A stretch of DNA of 64,000 bases from Brevibacterium sanguinis (GTDB lineage Bacteria > Actinomycetota > Actinomycetes > Actinomycetales > Brevibacteriaceae). The DNA lies in the NCBI RefSeq assembly GCF_003315415.1, contig NZ_QNSB01000005.1:297185-361184 (forward strand), in the 5' to 3' direction. Within the stretch, counting starts at the first letter, position 1. Each line of letters opens with the position of its first letter. Under the pieces are notes generated by a model. It was not told where the DNA came from, ran no database searches, and saw only the letters and a program-made list of their open reading frames with translations. The position numbers and the translations under genes were made by a program. Positions 45,108 to 54,147 of the stretch are shown piece after piece.

Positions 45108-45398
45108 ATGCCAGTCTTTGCCGTCAACTACGTCTATGGGTCAGATACGGAGACGAGGATGGCCCACCGTCCCGCCCATCGGTCCTGGCAGTCCGAGCTC
45201 CATGAGTCCGGTGTCGTCCTCGCCTCCGGCCCGGTGGAGGGACCCGAGGGTCCCGGGGGCCTCCTCGTGTTCCGGGCGGCCGACCGCGCCGAGGTCGAAT
45301 CCCTCCTCGGCGAGGACCCCTATGCGTCGATCGACGTCATCGACTCCGTGACGATCCGGGAGTGGACTCCGGTCTTCGGACCGTTCTCCGAGTCCTGA
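45108..45398 (+). CDS. YciI-family protein
   Basis: This 96-residue protein has the YciI ferredoxin-like fold signature: FAVNYVYGSDTETRMAHRPA, with the conserved His-Asp-like pair region near RSWQSELHESG, VLASGPVEGPEGPGG and the C-terminal IDVIDSVTIREWTPVFG. The biochemical role of the family is poorly defined. GGAGGGG precedes the ATG at 45108. A TTG start 24 bp upstream is possible but less likely. It is divergent from the helicase and convergent with terC. Confidence 0.88.
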   Translation: MPVFAVNYVYGSDTETRMAHRPAHRSWQSELHESGVVLASGPVEGPEGPGGLLVFRAADRAEVESLLGEDPYASIDVIDSVTIREWTPVFGPFSES

Positions 45399-45479
45399 GG
45401 TCTCTGGGGCCCAGCGTTCGGACTGCGGCCCCGGGCGCCCGGCCCTGGTGTCCCGATCCGGCCGGAACCGAGTGCACGT

Positions 45480-45513
45480 GCGCGCCGCTCCCCTCGCGTG
45501 GGGAGCGGCGCGC
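45480..45513. terminator. Bidirectional hairpin between YciI and terC
   Basis: GCGCGCCGCTCCCC (45480-45493) and GGGGAGCGGCGCGC (45500-45513) form a perfect 14-bp stem with a 6-nt loop between convergent genes. No T-run follows. Confidence 0.7.
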
Positions 45514-45528
45514 GTCCGTGAGCCGGGA

Positions 45529-46587
45529 TCAGTCGTGCGAGGTCTCGGATTCCTGCGGACCGACGTCGCGGAACGAGACTCCGTCCTTCTTCATCTTCAT
45601 CAGCGAGGCGATCGTCGCGACCGCCATGGCGACGACGATGAAGCTCAGCGACAGCCAGGTCGGCACCTCCGGGATCGAGTGGCCCCAGGCGAGGAACTCC
45701 CAATCGGTCTCGTGGAGGGCGTGGATGACGAGCTTGACGCCGATGAAGGCGAGGATCGCCGCGATTCCGTAGTGGAGGTAGACGAGCTTGTCGACGAGGC
45801 CGCCGAGGAGGAAGTAGAGCTGGCGCAGCCCCATGAGGGCGAAGACGTTCGCGGTGAAGACGAGGAACGCGTTCTGCGTGACGCCGAAGATCGCGGGGAT
45901 CGAGTCGAGCGCGAACATGACGTCGGTCGAGCCGATCGCGATGAACACGATGAACATCGGGGTCCAGTACTTCGTGCCCTCGATCTCCACCCGCAGCTTG
46001 TTGCCGTGGAACTCGTCGACGACGTTGATCTTCTTCCTCAGGAGGCGGATGAGCCCGTTCTCCGCGTTCTCGTCGTCCTCGCCGCTGAAGGCCTGACGGT
46101 AGGCGACGATGAGGAGGAAGATGCCGAAGAGGAAGAAGACCTCGACGAAGGCGCTGATGATCGCCGCACCGGCGACGATGAAGATGCCGCGGAAGACGAT
46201 CGCGATGATGATGCCCACCATGAGGACTTCCTGCTGGTACTTCCTCGGCACCCCGAAGCTCGTCATGATGATGATGAAGACGAACAGGTTGTCGATGCTC
46301 AGCGAGTACTCGAGCAGCCAGCCGGTGAGGAACTCGCTGCCGTGCTGGGCGTCGCCGATGGCGAAGAGCGCTCCGGCGAAGACGAGGGCGAGGAAGACGT
46401 AGAAGCCGACCCAGATGCCCGCTTCCCTCATCGTCGGGACGTGGGGGCGCTTGACGACGAGCAGGAGGTCGAAGATGAGGATCGCGACGACCGCGATGCC
46501 CGAGCCGATCATGAACCACATGGGGATGACCGACCCGCTCGCGGCGGCGGTCTCGCCTGCCGCGAGTGTCGAGGACAGAGTATCCAT
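45529..46587 (-). CDS. TerC/Alx-family membrane protein
   Basis: This 352-residue protein of about nine membrane segments has the TerC signatures EYSLSIDNLFVFIIIMTSFG and GSTDVMFALDSIPAIFGVTQ, including the membrane-buried acidic residues thought to bind metal. Family members such as E. coli Alx and MntP-linked proteins act in manganese homeostasis or metal loading of exported enzymes. The ATG at 46587 has AAAGG. A probable yybP-ykoY manganese riboswitch occupies its leader, which supports a Mn-related role over tellurite resistance. Confidence 0.92.
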   Translation of the reverse strand: MDTLSSTLAAGETAAASGSVIPMWFMIGSGIAVVAILIFDLLLVVKRPHVPTMREAGIWVGFYVFLALVFAGALFAIGDAQHGSEFLTGWLLEYSLSIDNLFVFIIIMTSFGVPRKYQQEVLMVGIIIAIVFRGIFIVAGAAIISAFVEVFFLFGIFLLIVAYRQAFSGEDDENAENGLIRLLRKKINVVDEFHGNKLRVEIEGTKYWTPMFIVFIAIGSTDVMFALDSIPAIFGVTQNAFLVFTANVFALMGLRQLYFLLGGLVDKLVYLHYGIAAILAFIGVKLVIHALHETDWEFLAWGHSIPEVPTWLSLSFIVVAMAVATIASLMKMKKDGVSFRDVGPQESETSHD

Positions 46588-46620
46588 GGATGCCTTTCGT
46601 GAGGACGGTGGTGAATCCGT

Positions 46621-46737
46621 GCCGAAAGTCTCTCCCACGCTGTGACCGCTTCTCAGCGGCGGCGTGCGCTCCGCGCCCGGACCCGCGGAGGGGTCGTGGT
46701 GACGAGCACGGATGGACGGGATACTCCCTTTCGCCAG
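46621..46737 (-). promoter_or_regulatory. Probable yybP-ykoY (manganese) riboswitch in the terC leader
   Basis: Reading on the minus strand, the leader begins GGCGAAAGGGAGTAT and ends GGGAGAGACTTTCGGC. CGAAAG pairs with CTTTCG to form P1, AGGGAGTA matches the conserved L1 (GGGGAGUA) and GAGAGAC matches the 3' consensus. A GC-rich middle can form P2 and P3. The class is known to sense Mn(II) and to control TerC/Alx and MntP genes. The call rests on consensus recall, not a covariance search. Confidence 0.65.
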
Positions 46738-46742
46738 GCTCC

Positions 46743-46748
46743 AGTATA
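46743..46748 (-). promoter_or_regulatory. -10 box TATACT of terC
   Basis: TATACT would start transcription near 46737, exactly at the 5' edge of the riboswitch. I find no convincing -35 at 17 bp. The box lies 39 bp beyond the end of uvrB. Confidence 0.5.
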
Positions 46749-46786
46749 GTCGTGCCGGCGCTCAACCGCCGCATGGGCGTCCGCGC

Positions 46787-48919
46787 TCAGGCGTGCCCCG
46801 CCTCCTTCATCTGCCGCAGCTCCTGCTTGAGCTCGGACAGCTCGTCCCGGAGCCGGGCGGCGAGCTCGAACTGGAGCTCCGCGGCGGCGGCGTGCATCTG
46901 CGAGGTCAGCGACTCGATGAGCTCGGTGAGGTCGGCGGCCGGCGGGCGCAGGGAGCCGGTCTTCCCCGTGGCCTGGCGCTGCTCCTCGGTGAGGGTCGAG
47001 TTGTAGCCGCGCTTGCCCTTGCCGTAGTCGAACTCCGTGAGGAGCTCGCGGGTGTCGGCGTCCTCCCGCTGCAGCCTCTCGGTGATGTCGGCGATCTTCT
47101 TGACCAGCGGGGTCGGGTCGATGCCGTGCTCCTCGTTGTGGCGCCGCTGCTTCTCGCGCCGTCGGTTGGTCTCGTCGATCGCCTCCCGCATCGACCGGGT
47201 GATCGTGTCGGCGTACATGTGGACCTCGCCGTTGATGTTGCGGGCCGCACGGCCGATCGTCTGGATCAGCGAGGTCGACGAGCGGAGGAAGCCCTCCTTG
47301 TCCGCGTCGAGGATCGCCACGAGCGACACCTCGGGCAGGTCGAGTCCCTCGCGGAGGAGGTTGATGCCGACGAGGACGTCGAACTCCCCGGCCCGCAGCT
47401 CGGTGAGCAGCTCGACGCGGCGCAGGGTGTCGACGTCCGAATGGAGGTACTGGACGCGCACGTCGTGATCGAGGAGGTAGTCGGTGAGGTCCTCGGCCAT
47501 CTTCTTCGTCAGCGTCGTCACCAGCACGCGTTCGCGCCGCTCGACCCGGGTCCTGATCTCGCCGAGGAGGTCGTCGATCTGACCCTTCGTCGGCTTGACG
47601 ACGACCTCGGGGTCGATGAGGCCGGTGGGGCGGATGATCTGCTCGACGTACCCGTTGCTGCGCTCGAGCTCGAAGTCGCCGGGGGTCGCGGAGAGATAGA
47701 CGGTCTGGCCCACCCGCTCCCTGAACTCGTCGAACTTCAGCGGCCGGTTGTCCATCGCGCTCGGCAGCCGGAAGCCGTGCTCGACGAGAGTGCGCTTCCG
47801 GGACATGTCGCCCTCGTACATGCCGCCGATCTGCGGAACGGTGACATGGGACTCGTCGATGACGAGGAGGAAGTCCTCGGGGAAGTAGTCGAGGAGGCAG
47901 TTCGGGGCGGAGCCGGCCGGCCGGCCGTCGATGTGGCGGGAGTAGTTCTCGATCCCCGAGGTGAAGCCCATCGACTCCATCATCTCGAGGTCGTAGCTCG
48001 TGCGCATCTTCAGGCGCTGCGCCTCGAGGAGCTTGTTCTGGGCCTCGAACTCGCTCAGCCGCGCCTGGAGCTCCTCCTCGATCTCGCTGATCGCCCGCGC
48101 CATCCGGTCCTCGCCGGCCACGTAGTGGGTGGCGGGGAAGACGTGGATGGTCTCCTCGTCGCGGATGATCTCACCCGTCAGGGGGTGGAGGGTCTGCAGG
48201 GACTCGATCTCGTCGCCGAAGAACTCGATGCGCAGGGCGAGCTCCTCGTACTGCGGGATGATCTCGACCGTGTCGCCGCGGACCCGGAAGGTGCCGCGGG
48301 TGAAGGCCATGTCGTTGCGCGCGTACTGCATCGAGACGAACCGCTTGAGCAGCTCGTCTCGATCGCACTCCTGTCCCCGCTGGAGCGTGACCATCCTGTC
48401 GACGTACTCCTCGGGGGTGCCGAGGCCGTAGATGCAGGAGACGGTGGAGACGACGACGACGTCGCGGCGGGTGAGCAGGGAGTTCGTCGCCGAATGGCGG
48501 AGGCGCTCGACCTCGTCGTTGATCGAGGAGTCCTTCTCGATGAACGTGTCCGTCTGCGGGACGTAGGCCTCCGGCTGGTAGTAGTCGTAGTAGGAGACGA
48601 AGTACTCGACCGCGTTGTGCGGCAGCAGCTGGCGGAACTCGTTCGCCAGCTGCGCCGCCAGCGTCTTGTTCGGCGCCATGATCAGGGTCGGGCGCTGCAC
48701 CTGCTCGATGAGCCACGCGGTCGTCGCGGACTTGCCGGTGCCGGTCGCGCCGAGGAGGACGATGTCCTTCTCTCCGTCGTCGAGCCGGCGCGCGATCTCC
48801 GCGATCGCCGCCGGCTGATCACCCGACGGGGAGTACTCGGAGACGACTTCGAACGGGGCGACGGTGCGCGACACCTCGGGGCGGTGGCCGATGGCCGGCA
48901 GGGGACGTGCTGAGTTCAT
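46787..48919 (-). CDS. uvrB: Excinuclease ABC subunit B
   Basis: UvrB is the damage-verification helicase of excision repair. The 710-residue protein has Walker [15 protein letters not shown], the beta-hairpin region [26 protein letters not shown], helicase motif [11 protein letters not shown] and a C-terminal UVR domain (residues about 670-705, [20 protein letters not shown]) that binds UvrC. The start ATG at 48919 follows a TAGGGT box by 6 nt. Confidence 0.97.
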   Translation of the reverse strand: MNSARPLPAIGHRPEVSRTVAPFEVVSEYSPSGDQPAAIAEIARRLDDGEKDIVLLGATGTGKSATTAWLIEQVQRPTLIMAPNKTLAAQLANEFRQLLPHNAVEYFVSYYDYYQPEAYVPQTDTFIEKDSSINDEVERLRHSATNSLLTRRDVVVVSTVSCIYGLGTPEEYVDRMVTLQRGQECDRDELLKRFVSMQYARNDMAFTRGTFRVRGDTVEIIPQYEELALRIEFFGDEIESLQTLHPLTGEIIRDEETIHVFPATHYVAGEDRMARAISEIEEELQARLSEFEAQNKLLEAQRLKMRTSYDLEMMESMGFTSGIENYSRHIDGRPAGSAPNCLLDYFPEDFLLVIDESHVTVPQIGGMYEGDMSRKRTLVEHGFRLPSAMDNRPLKFDEFRERVGQTVYLSATPGDFELERSNGYVEQIIRPTGLIDPEVVVKPTKGQIDDLLGEIRTRVERRERVLVTTLTKKMAEDLTDYLLDHDVRVQYLHSDVDTLRRVELLTELRAGEFDVLVGINLLREGLDLPEVSLVAILDADKEGFLRSSTSLIQTIGRAARNINGEVHMYADTITRSMREAIDETNRRREKQRRHNEEHGIDPTPLVKKIADITERLQREDADTRELLTEFDYGKGKRGYNSTLTEEQRQATGKTGSLRPPAADLTELIESLTSQMHAAAAELQFELAARLRDELSELKQELRQMKEAGHA

Positions 48920-48925
48920 GGTCCA

Positions 48926-48931
48926 ACCCTA
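48926..48931 (-). promoter_or_regulatory. -10 box TAGGGT of uvrB
   Basis: TAGGGT on the minus strand ends 6 nt before the uvrB ATG, with no Shine-Dalgarno in the gap, consistent with a leaderless message. No SOS box was recognised. Confidence 0.5.
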
Positions 48932-48976
48932 GCGCCCGCCCCTGACGCGGCACAGGCCCCTCACACCGTCGCGATC

Positions 48977-49687
48977 TCAGCCGCCCCCGAGGTAGACGTC
49001 GCGGATCGAGCTGTCGGCGAGCAGCTCCTTGCCCGTGCCGGTCTTCGTCAGTCGTCCCGCTTCGAGCACGCACGCGCGGTCGGCCACGGCCAGAGCCTGG
49101 TTCGCGTTCTGCTCGACGAGGAGGATCGTCGTCCCCTGCGAGTTGATCTCCCGGATGATCGAGAAGATCTGCCGGATGAACTGCGGGGCCAGCCCCATCG
49201 ACGGTTCGTCGAGGAGGAGGACCTCGGGCTTGGCCATGAGGGCGCGTCCGATCGCGAGCATCTGCTGCTCTCCGCCGGACATCGTCCCCCCGAGCTGGGT
49301 GATGCGCTCCTTGAGCCGGGGGAACAGCTCGAACACCCGGTCGTACTCCGCCTCGGAGCTCTTCGCCTTGACGGCGTAGGTCCCCATGTCGAGGTTCTCC
49401 CGCACCGTCATCCCGGGGAAGATCCCGCGCCCCTCGGGGACGAGCGAGATGCCCTTGGCGACCCGCGTGTGCCCCTTGAGCCTGGTGATGTCCTCGCCCT
49501 TGAAGGTGATGGAGCCGTGGCGGGCGGCGAGCAGCCCCGAGGCCGCGCGCATCGTCGTCGTCTTCCCCGCGCCGTTGGCGCCGATGAGGACGACGATCTC
49601 CCCTTCGTCGACCTCGACGTCGAAGTGCTCGATGGCCTTGATGCGGCCGTAGCGGACCTCGAGGTCCTTGATCTCAAGCAGAGCCAT
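48977..49687 (-). CDS. livF: Branched-chain amino-acid ABC transporter ATPase LivF
   Basis: This 236-residue ATPase is LivF-like: LEVRYGRIKAIEHFDVEVDE, Walker A LIGANGAGKTTTM, signature MSGGEQQMLAIGRALM, Walker B VLLLDEPSMGLAPQ and LVEQNANQAL. With LivG it powers the LivHM channel. It overlaps the livG stop by 14 bp and is last in the operon. Substrate assignment to Leu/Ile/Val is by family; related HAAT importers carry amides or urea. Confidence 0.93.
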   Translation of the reverse strand: MALLEIKDLEVRYGRIKAIEHFDVEVDEGEIVVLIGANGAGKTTTMRAASGLLAARHGSITFKGEDITRLKGHTRVAKGISLVPEGRGIFPGMTVRENLDMGTYAVKAKSSEAEYDRVFELFPRLKERITQLGGTMSGGEQQMLAIGRALMAKPEVLLLDEPSMGLAPQFIRQIFSIIREINSQGTTILLVEQNANQALAVADRACVLEAGRLTKTGTGKELLADSSIRDVYLGGG

Positions 49688-50531
49688 CGGGCTCCTCCTG
49701 TCCCAGGTAGGCGGCGATGACAGCGGGGTCCTCGCGGATCGCGGACGGCACGTCGTCGGCGATCTTCTTTCCGAACTCGAGGACCACGATGCGATCCGTG
49801 ACGCCCATGACGAGCTTCATGTCGTGTTCGATGAGGAGCACGGTGTAGCCCTCGTCGCGCACGGCGCGGATGAGACCCATCAGTTCCTCCTTCTCCGCGG
49901 GGTTGAAGCCGGCCGCCGGTTCGTCGAGGCACAGCAGCTTCGGGTCCGTGGCCAGCGCGCGGGCGATCTCGAGCCGGCGCTGGTAGCCGTACGGCAGGTC
50001 CTTCGACTTGTCGAAGGCGCGGTCGGCGATCCCCACGAACTCGAGGAGCTCCATGCCGCGGGTGATGATCTGCTTCTCCTCCCGGTAGTGGCGAGGGGTG
50101 CGCAGCATCGCGCTGATCATCCCCGACTTGTGTCGGGCGTCGAGTCCCACGGCGACGTTCTCCAGTGCCGACATCTCGCCGAAGAGGCGGATGTTCTGGA
50201 AGGTCCGGGCGAGCCCCAGGCGGGTGATCCGGTGCTTCTTCAGCCCGAGCAGCGAGTTCCCCTCGAGGGTCACGCTGCCCTGCGAGGCCTTGTACACCCC
50301 CGTCATCGCGTTGAAGCACGTCGTCTTCCCCGCACCGTTGGGTCCGATGAGGCCGAGGATCTCCCCGCGGCGGATGTCGAACGTCACGGAGTCGAGCGCG
50401 GTCAGCCCGCCGAAGACGACGCTGAGATCCTTCACCCTGACGAGGGTGTCCCCTTCGGCGACGGCGATCTCCCGCTCGGCGGCGACCTCGGTGAGGTTGT
50501 CCGGGTCGGGCAGTCTCAGCTCAGCGTTCAT
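49674..50531 (-). CDS. livG: Branched-chain amino-acid ABC transporter ATPase LivG
   Basis: This 285-residue ATPase has Walker A LIGPNGAGKTTCFNAM, the LivG-type TRLGLARTFQNIRLFGEMSA, signature LPYGYQRRLEIARALA, and Walker B LLCLDEPAAGFNP with LIEHDMKLVM. The ATG at 50531 overlaps the end of livM by 11 bp. About 35 extra N-terminal residues precede the ABC domain, slightly longer than in E. coli LivG. Confidence 0.93.
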   Translation of the reverse strand: MNAELRLPDPDNLTEVAAEREIAVAEGDTLVRVKDLSVVFGGLTALDSVTFDIRRGEILGLIGPNGAGKTTCFNAMTGVYKASQGSVTLEGNSLLGLKKHRITRLGLARTFQNIRLFGEMSALENVAVGLDARHKSGMISAMLRTPRHYREEKQIITRGMELLEFVGIADRAFDKSKDLPYGYQRRLEIARALATDPKLLCLDEPAAGFNPAEKEELMGLIRAVRDEGYTVLLIEHDMKLVMGVTDRIVVLEFGKKIADDVPSAIREDPAVIAAYLGQEEPDGSA

Positions 50532-51744
50532 CGTCGTCCTTCCTTCCCGCGGGCTCCTCGCCCGCGCGTGGGGTCGCAGCCGTCGCCTGGTCGTCGGACC
50601 CGCCTGCGCTCTCGCCGGGGCCCTCACGGTGGAAGACCCGACGGATCCGCGCCGAATAGGTGAGCAGCTTCGGCATCTTCCCGAACAGTCCCTGGGCGCG
50701 GAAGATCATGAGCAGGACGAGCACGACCCCGAAGATCTCGTACTTCCATCCGCCCAGTGCGGTGAAACGCAGCGGGATGTACGCGACGATGGCCCCGCCG
50801 ATGATGACGCCGACCTTGTTGCCCTGCCCGCCGAGGATGACCGCGGCGAGGAACAGGATCGACGTCGCGACGTCGAACTTCTGGTTGTTGACGAAGCCGA
50901 CCTGCCCGGCGAGCAGCGCCCCGGACAGGCCGCCCAGGGCGGCTCCGGTGCCGAACGCGGCGAGCTTGAAGCGGAACGTCGGCACTCCCATGATCTCGGC
51001 GGCGTCCTCGTCCTCCCGGATCGCGAACCAGGCGCGTCCGACCCGCGAGCGTTCGAGGTTCCCGAGCAGGAGCATGACGAGGATGATGATCGTCACGGTC
51101 AGCCAGTACCACGGCAGGCCGTTCGAGGCGGTGAAGATCGGGGTGCCGTCGACCTCGCCGGGCGGGCGCCCGACGTTCTGGAAGCCGACATTGCCTTTGA
51201 GGGCGGGGACGATCGTGGCGAGCAGGCGGATGATCTCCCCGAAGCCGAGGGTGACGATCGCGAGGTAGTCGCCGCGCAGCCGCAGGGTCGGGATCCCGAG
51301 CGCGATGCCGAAGACGACGGTGACGATCATCGCCAGCGGCAGCGTCCACAGGTACGGGATGTGGACGAGCGCGGAGTCCGGCGACGTCCACAGCGAGGCG
51401 GTGTAGGCGCCGACGGCGAAGAACCCGATGTAGCCGAGGTCGAGCAGGCCCGCCTGACCGACGACGACGTTGAGGCCGAGGGCCACGAGGGCGTAGAGGG
51501 CCATGTTGAAGCAGGAGATCGCGAAGTCGTTCGCGGGCTCCGTCGTGATCAGGGGCGGATTGATGACGGGCAGGAGGTAGGCGAGGACGACGACGACGAG
51601 GAGGATCAGCCACTGCTGCCAGCGGGACCGATCGTTCCACCACATCTTCGTCCGCATCCACCAGCCCGGTCGCTTGTGCCCGAGCTTCTTGTCGGCGGCC
51701 GCCTGCTTCGCGGCGACGGACTTCAGGGGACTGTGTGCTGACAT
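50521..51744 (-). CDS. livM: Branched-chain amino-acid ABC transporter permease LivM
   Basis: This 407-residue permease has about ten membrane segments and the LivM family core: GQAGLLDLGYIGFFAVGAYT, LRLRGDYLAIVTLGFGEIIR, SRVGRAWFAIREDEDAAEIM and AVILGGQGNKVGVIIGG. A basic N-terminal stretch and an acidic, disordered C-terminal tail of about 50 residues lie in the cytoplasm. The start shares a base with the livH stop (TGATG). Confidence 0.93.
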   Translation of the reverse strand: MSAHSPLKSVAAKQAAADKKLGHKRPGWWMRTKMWWNDRSRWQQWLILLVVVVLAYLLPVINPPLITTEPANDFAISCFNMALYALVALGLNVVVGQAGLLDLGYIGFFAVGAYTASLWTSPDSALVHIPYLWTLPLAMIVTVVFGIALGIPTLRLRGDYLAIVTLGFGEIIRLLATIVPALKGNVGFQNVGRPPGEVDGTPIFTASNGLPWYWLTVTIIILVMLLLGNLERSRVGRAWFAIREDEDAAEIMGVPTFRFKLAAFGTGAALGGLSGALLAGQVGFVNNQKFDVATSILFLAAVILGGQGNKVGVIIGGAIVAYIPLRFTALGGWKYEIFGVVLVLLMIFRAQGLFGKMPKLLTYSARIRRVFHREGPGESAGGSDDQATAATPRAGEEPAGRKDDDER

Positions 51745-52721
51745 CAGACTCTCGCTTCTCCCAGGTTGGAGCCCAGGATTCCGTTGGGCCGGATCATGAG
51801 CACGAGGATGAGGACGACGAAGATGACGACGTCGGTCCATTGCGAGTCACCGAGGATGGTGGCTCCGTAGTTGCCGATGAGGCCGACGAGCAGGCCCCCG
51901 AGCAGTGCGCCGCGGACGTTGCCGATCCCGCCGAGCACCGCGGCGGTGAAGGCCTTGATGCCGAGGATGAATCCGCCCATGTAGAACACCCCGGAGGGCA
52001 CGCGCATGACGTAGAAGAGCGCGGCGGCTCCCGCGAGCAGACCCCCGATCGCGAACGTCGCGATGATGATGCGCTCCCGGTTGACGCCCATGAGCGTCGC
52101 GGTGTCGGGGTCCTGGGCGACGGCGCGGATGCCGCGGCCGAGCTTGGTCCGGCGCACGAGCTGGTCGACGCACACCATCATGATCACGGCGGCGATGACG
52201 ATGGTCAGCTGCTGCGAGTCGATGATCGCGCCGAACACCTCGAAGATCGGTTCGGGGCGGAACATCGTCACGCTCGGCTCGGCGTTCGCACCGCGCCAGC
52301 CGAAGAACAGGTACTGGAGCACGAAGGAGATGCCGATCGCGGAGATGAGGAACGCGAGCCGGGAGGCGCCGCGGTCGCGCAGCGGTTTGTAGGCGACGCG
52401 CTCGACGAGGATCGCCGTGCCTCCCGAGACGACCATCGCGATGATGCCCGCGAGGACGAGGTCGAGGATGAGCATCCCGAGCGGCAGCGTCGGTGCCGAG
52501 GGGCCGAACCCCAATGCGCTGAGGAAGAAGACCACGGCGAAGGCTCCGGCGATGAAGACCTCGGAGTGGGCGAAGTTGATGAGGTTGAGCACACCGTAGA
52601 CGAGGGTGTACCCGAGGGCGACGAGAGCGTAGATCGCTCCCAGGGTGAGTCCGTCGAAGGTCGTGGCCCAGAAGCTGTCGATGAGGGCGCTGAAATCGAC
52701 CGATATCCATGCATCGGACAT
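51744..52721 (-). CDS. livH: Branched-chain amino-acid ABC transporter permease LivH
   Basis: This 325-residue permease has about eight membrane segments and LivH signatures TLGAIYALVALGYTLVYGVL, NLINFAHSEVFIAGAFA, TKLGRGIRAVAQDPDTATLM and AAVLGGIGNVRGALLGG. It forms the channel with LivM. It lies 82 bp downstream of livK with a strong hairpin in the gap, and is coupled to livM. Confidence 0.94.
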   Translation of the reverse strand: MSDAWISVDFSALIDSFWATTFDGLTLGAIYALVALGYTLVYGVLNLINFAHSEVFIAGAFAVVFFLSALGFGPSAPTLPLGMLILDLVLAGIIAMVVSGGTAILVERVAYKPLRDRGASRLAFLISAIGISFVLQYLFFGWRGANAEPSVTMFRPEPIFEVFGAIIDSQQLTIVIAAVIMMVCVDQLVRRTKLGRGIRAVAQDPDTATLMGVNRERIIIATFAIGGLLAGAAALFYVMRVPSGVFYMGGFILGIKAFTAAVLGGIGNVRGALLGGLLVGLIGNYGATILGDSQWTDVVIFVVLILVLMIRPNGILGSNLGEARV

Positions 52722-52747
52722 GAGTTCTCGATTCTCGAGTGAGCATC

Positions 52748-52780
52748 CTGAAGCCCTCCGGTCTCCCCGGAGGGCTTCAG
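52748..52780 (-). terminator. Hairpin between livK and livHMGF
   Basis: CTGAAGCCCTCCGG (52748-52761) and CCGGAGGGCTTCAG (52767-52780) form a perfect 14-bp stem with a 5-nt loop. Placed after the binding-protein gene, it probably stabilises livK mRNA or terminates most transcripts, so that more LivK than permease is made. Confidence 0.7.
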
Positions 52781-52803
52781 TGTGCGCAGGTGACTGGTGA
52801 CGG

Positions 52804-54027
52804 TTATTCGATGAGGCCCACGGAGACGATTCCGTCGCCCTCGGTCTTGTAGCCGTACACGGCCTTGTCCTCGAGCTCGCCCTTCTCGTCCCACTTGTAC
52901 GTCTTGCCGTAGCCGACCCCGTCGTAGTTCCGCACGTAGTCGACCATGCCCTTGCGGTCCTTGACTCCGCTGTCGATGCCCGAGAGCATGACGGTCATCG
53001 TGTCGTAGCCCTCGACCGAGTAGGTGCCGGGGGCGGCGCCGTCCGAGACCTTCTCATAGGCTTCGGCGAACTCCGGGATGAGGTCGCCGGGCACGCAGGT
53101 GCACGTGTAGTAGGCGTTGTTCGCGGCGTCTCCGGCCTGTTCGACGAAGGCCACGTCCTTGACGCCGTCGGGTCCGATGAAGTACCCCTCGTAGCCCTTG
53201 TTGACGAGCTGGTTGTCGAGCGGCGCGCCCTCGGCGAAGTAGCCGGCGTAGATGACGGAGTCGGCCTCCGCGTCCATGATCTTCTGGATCGTCGGCGCGA
53301 AGTCCTTCTGCCCGGTGGTCACCGAGTCCTCGCAGGCCAGGGAGTCACCCATCTCCTCACGGACGACCTTCGCCAGCCCGATGCCGTAGTCGGAGTCGTC
53401 CTCGATGAGGCACGTCTTCGTCGACTGCAGCTTCTCGACGAGCTTGACCAGGGAGGGGCCCTGGACGGTGTCGTTGCCGAGTCCGCGGAAGAAGGTCGTC
53501 CAGCCGTTCTCGCTCAGCCCCGGGTTCGTCGCCGAGGGGGTGATGTGGGCGAGGCCGGCATCCTCGAAGATGCCGCCGGTCGCCTTCGACTCGCCGGAGA
53601 ACGGGGTGCCGATGACGCCGATGATGTTCTCCTCCTTCGTCGCCTGGGCCACCGGGCCCGTCGCCTTAGCCGGATCGCCCTCGGTGTCGAACTTCTTGAA
53701 CGCCACCTGGCAGTCGGGGTTCGCGGCATTGTGCTCGTCGATGGCGGTCTGCGCGCCGTTGTAGATGTTGATGCCCAGCTGCGCATTCGGCCCGGTCATC
53801 GCGCCCACGTAAGCGATCGTCAGCTTCGAGTCGCATTTCGCGTTCCCGTCGCCAGCGGCCTTGACGACATCGGGCGAGACCTCGAGGGTCTCCTGCTTGG
53901 GGAGTTCGACCCGATCGGAGGTGGCCTCTTCGCCGCCGCCGCCGGATCCCTGGTTGGCGCAGCCGCTCATCGCCAGGACCGCGGCGACGGACAGGGCTGC
54001 AATGGAGAAACCAGTCTTTCGTTTCAT
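52804..54027 (-). CDS. livK: Branched-chain amino-acid binding lipoprotein LivK
   Basis: This 407-residue extracellular binding protein starts with a lipoprotein signal (MKRKTGFSIAALSVAAVLAM) and lipobox MSGC, with lipidated C23 followed by a Gly/Ser-rich spacer. The mature part is a type I periplasmic-binding fold: IAYVGAMTGPNAQLGINIYN, IGVIGTPFSGESKATGG, CLIEDDSDYGIGLAK and YEGYFIGPDG. The ligand may be Leu/Ile/Val or a related amino acid or amide. It is the first gene of the liv operon. Confidence 0.93.
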   Translation of the reverse strand: MKRKTGFSIAALSVAAVLAMSGCANQGSGGGGEEATSDRVELPKQETLEVSPDVVKAAGDGNAKCDSKLTIAYVGAMTGPNAQLGINIYNGAQTAIDEHNAANPDCQVAFKKFDTEGDPAKATGPVAQATKEENIIGVIGTPFSGESKATGGIFEDAGLAHITPSATNPGLSENGWTTFFRGLGNDTVQGPSLVKLVEKLQSTKTCLIEDDSDYGIGLAKVVREEMGDSLACEDSVTTGQKDFAPTIQKIMDAEADSVIYAGYFAEGAPLDNQLVNKGYEGYFIGPDGVKDVAFVEQAGDAANNAYYTCTCVPGDLIPEFAEAYEKVSDGAAPGTYSVEGYDTMTVMLSGIDSGVKDRKGMVDYVRNYDGVGYGKTYKWDEKGELEDKAVYGYKTEGDGIVSVGLIE

Positions 54028-54087
54028 GTGTTCACGTGTGCTTTCTTCTTCGAGGCCTCAGGAGTGAGTTCGCCTCTCCACACATGA

Positions 54088-54093
54088 AATATA
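54088..54093 (-). promoter_or_regulatory. -10 box TATATT of livK
   Basis: TATATT on the minus strand lies about 60 bp before the livK ATG. No good -35 hexamer accompanies it, suggesting an activator-dependent promoter. Confidence 0.35.
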
Positions 54094-54126
54094 GACCGCG
54101 CCTGTGCCGTGGATCACATCCTCACG

Positions 54127-54142
54127 GTTACAACTTGGTAAC
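54127..54142. promoter_or_regulatory. GTTAC-N6-GTAAC inverted repeat, GlnR-like half-site pair
   Basis: GTTAC (54127-54131) and GTAAC (54138-54142) are six bases apart, the geometry of the actinobacterial GlnR a/b box, and lie upstream of the livK -10. Only one pair is seen where GlnR sites often have two. It could also be a fortuitous repeat. Confidence 0.25.
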
Positions 54143-54147
54143 GGCTC

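Noticed and set aside
46760..46765. TTGAGC as the -35 of terC
   Set aside because: It lies only 11 bp from the TATACT -10, too close for a sigma-70 promoter.
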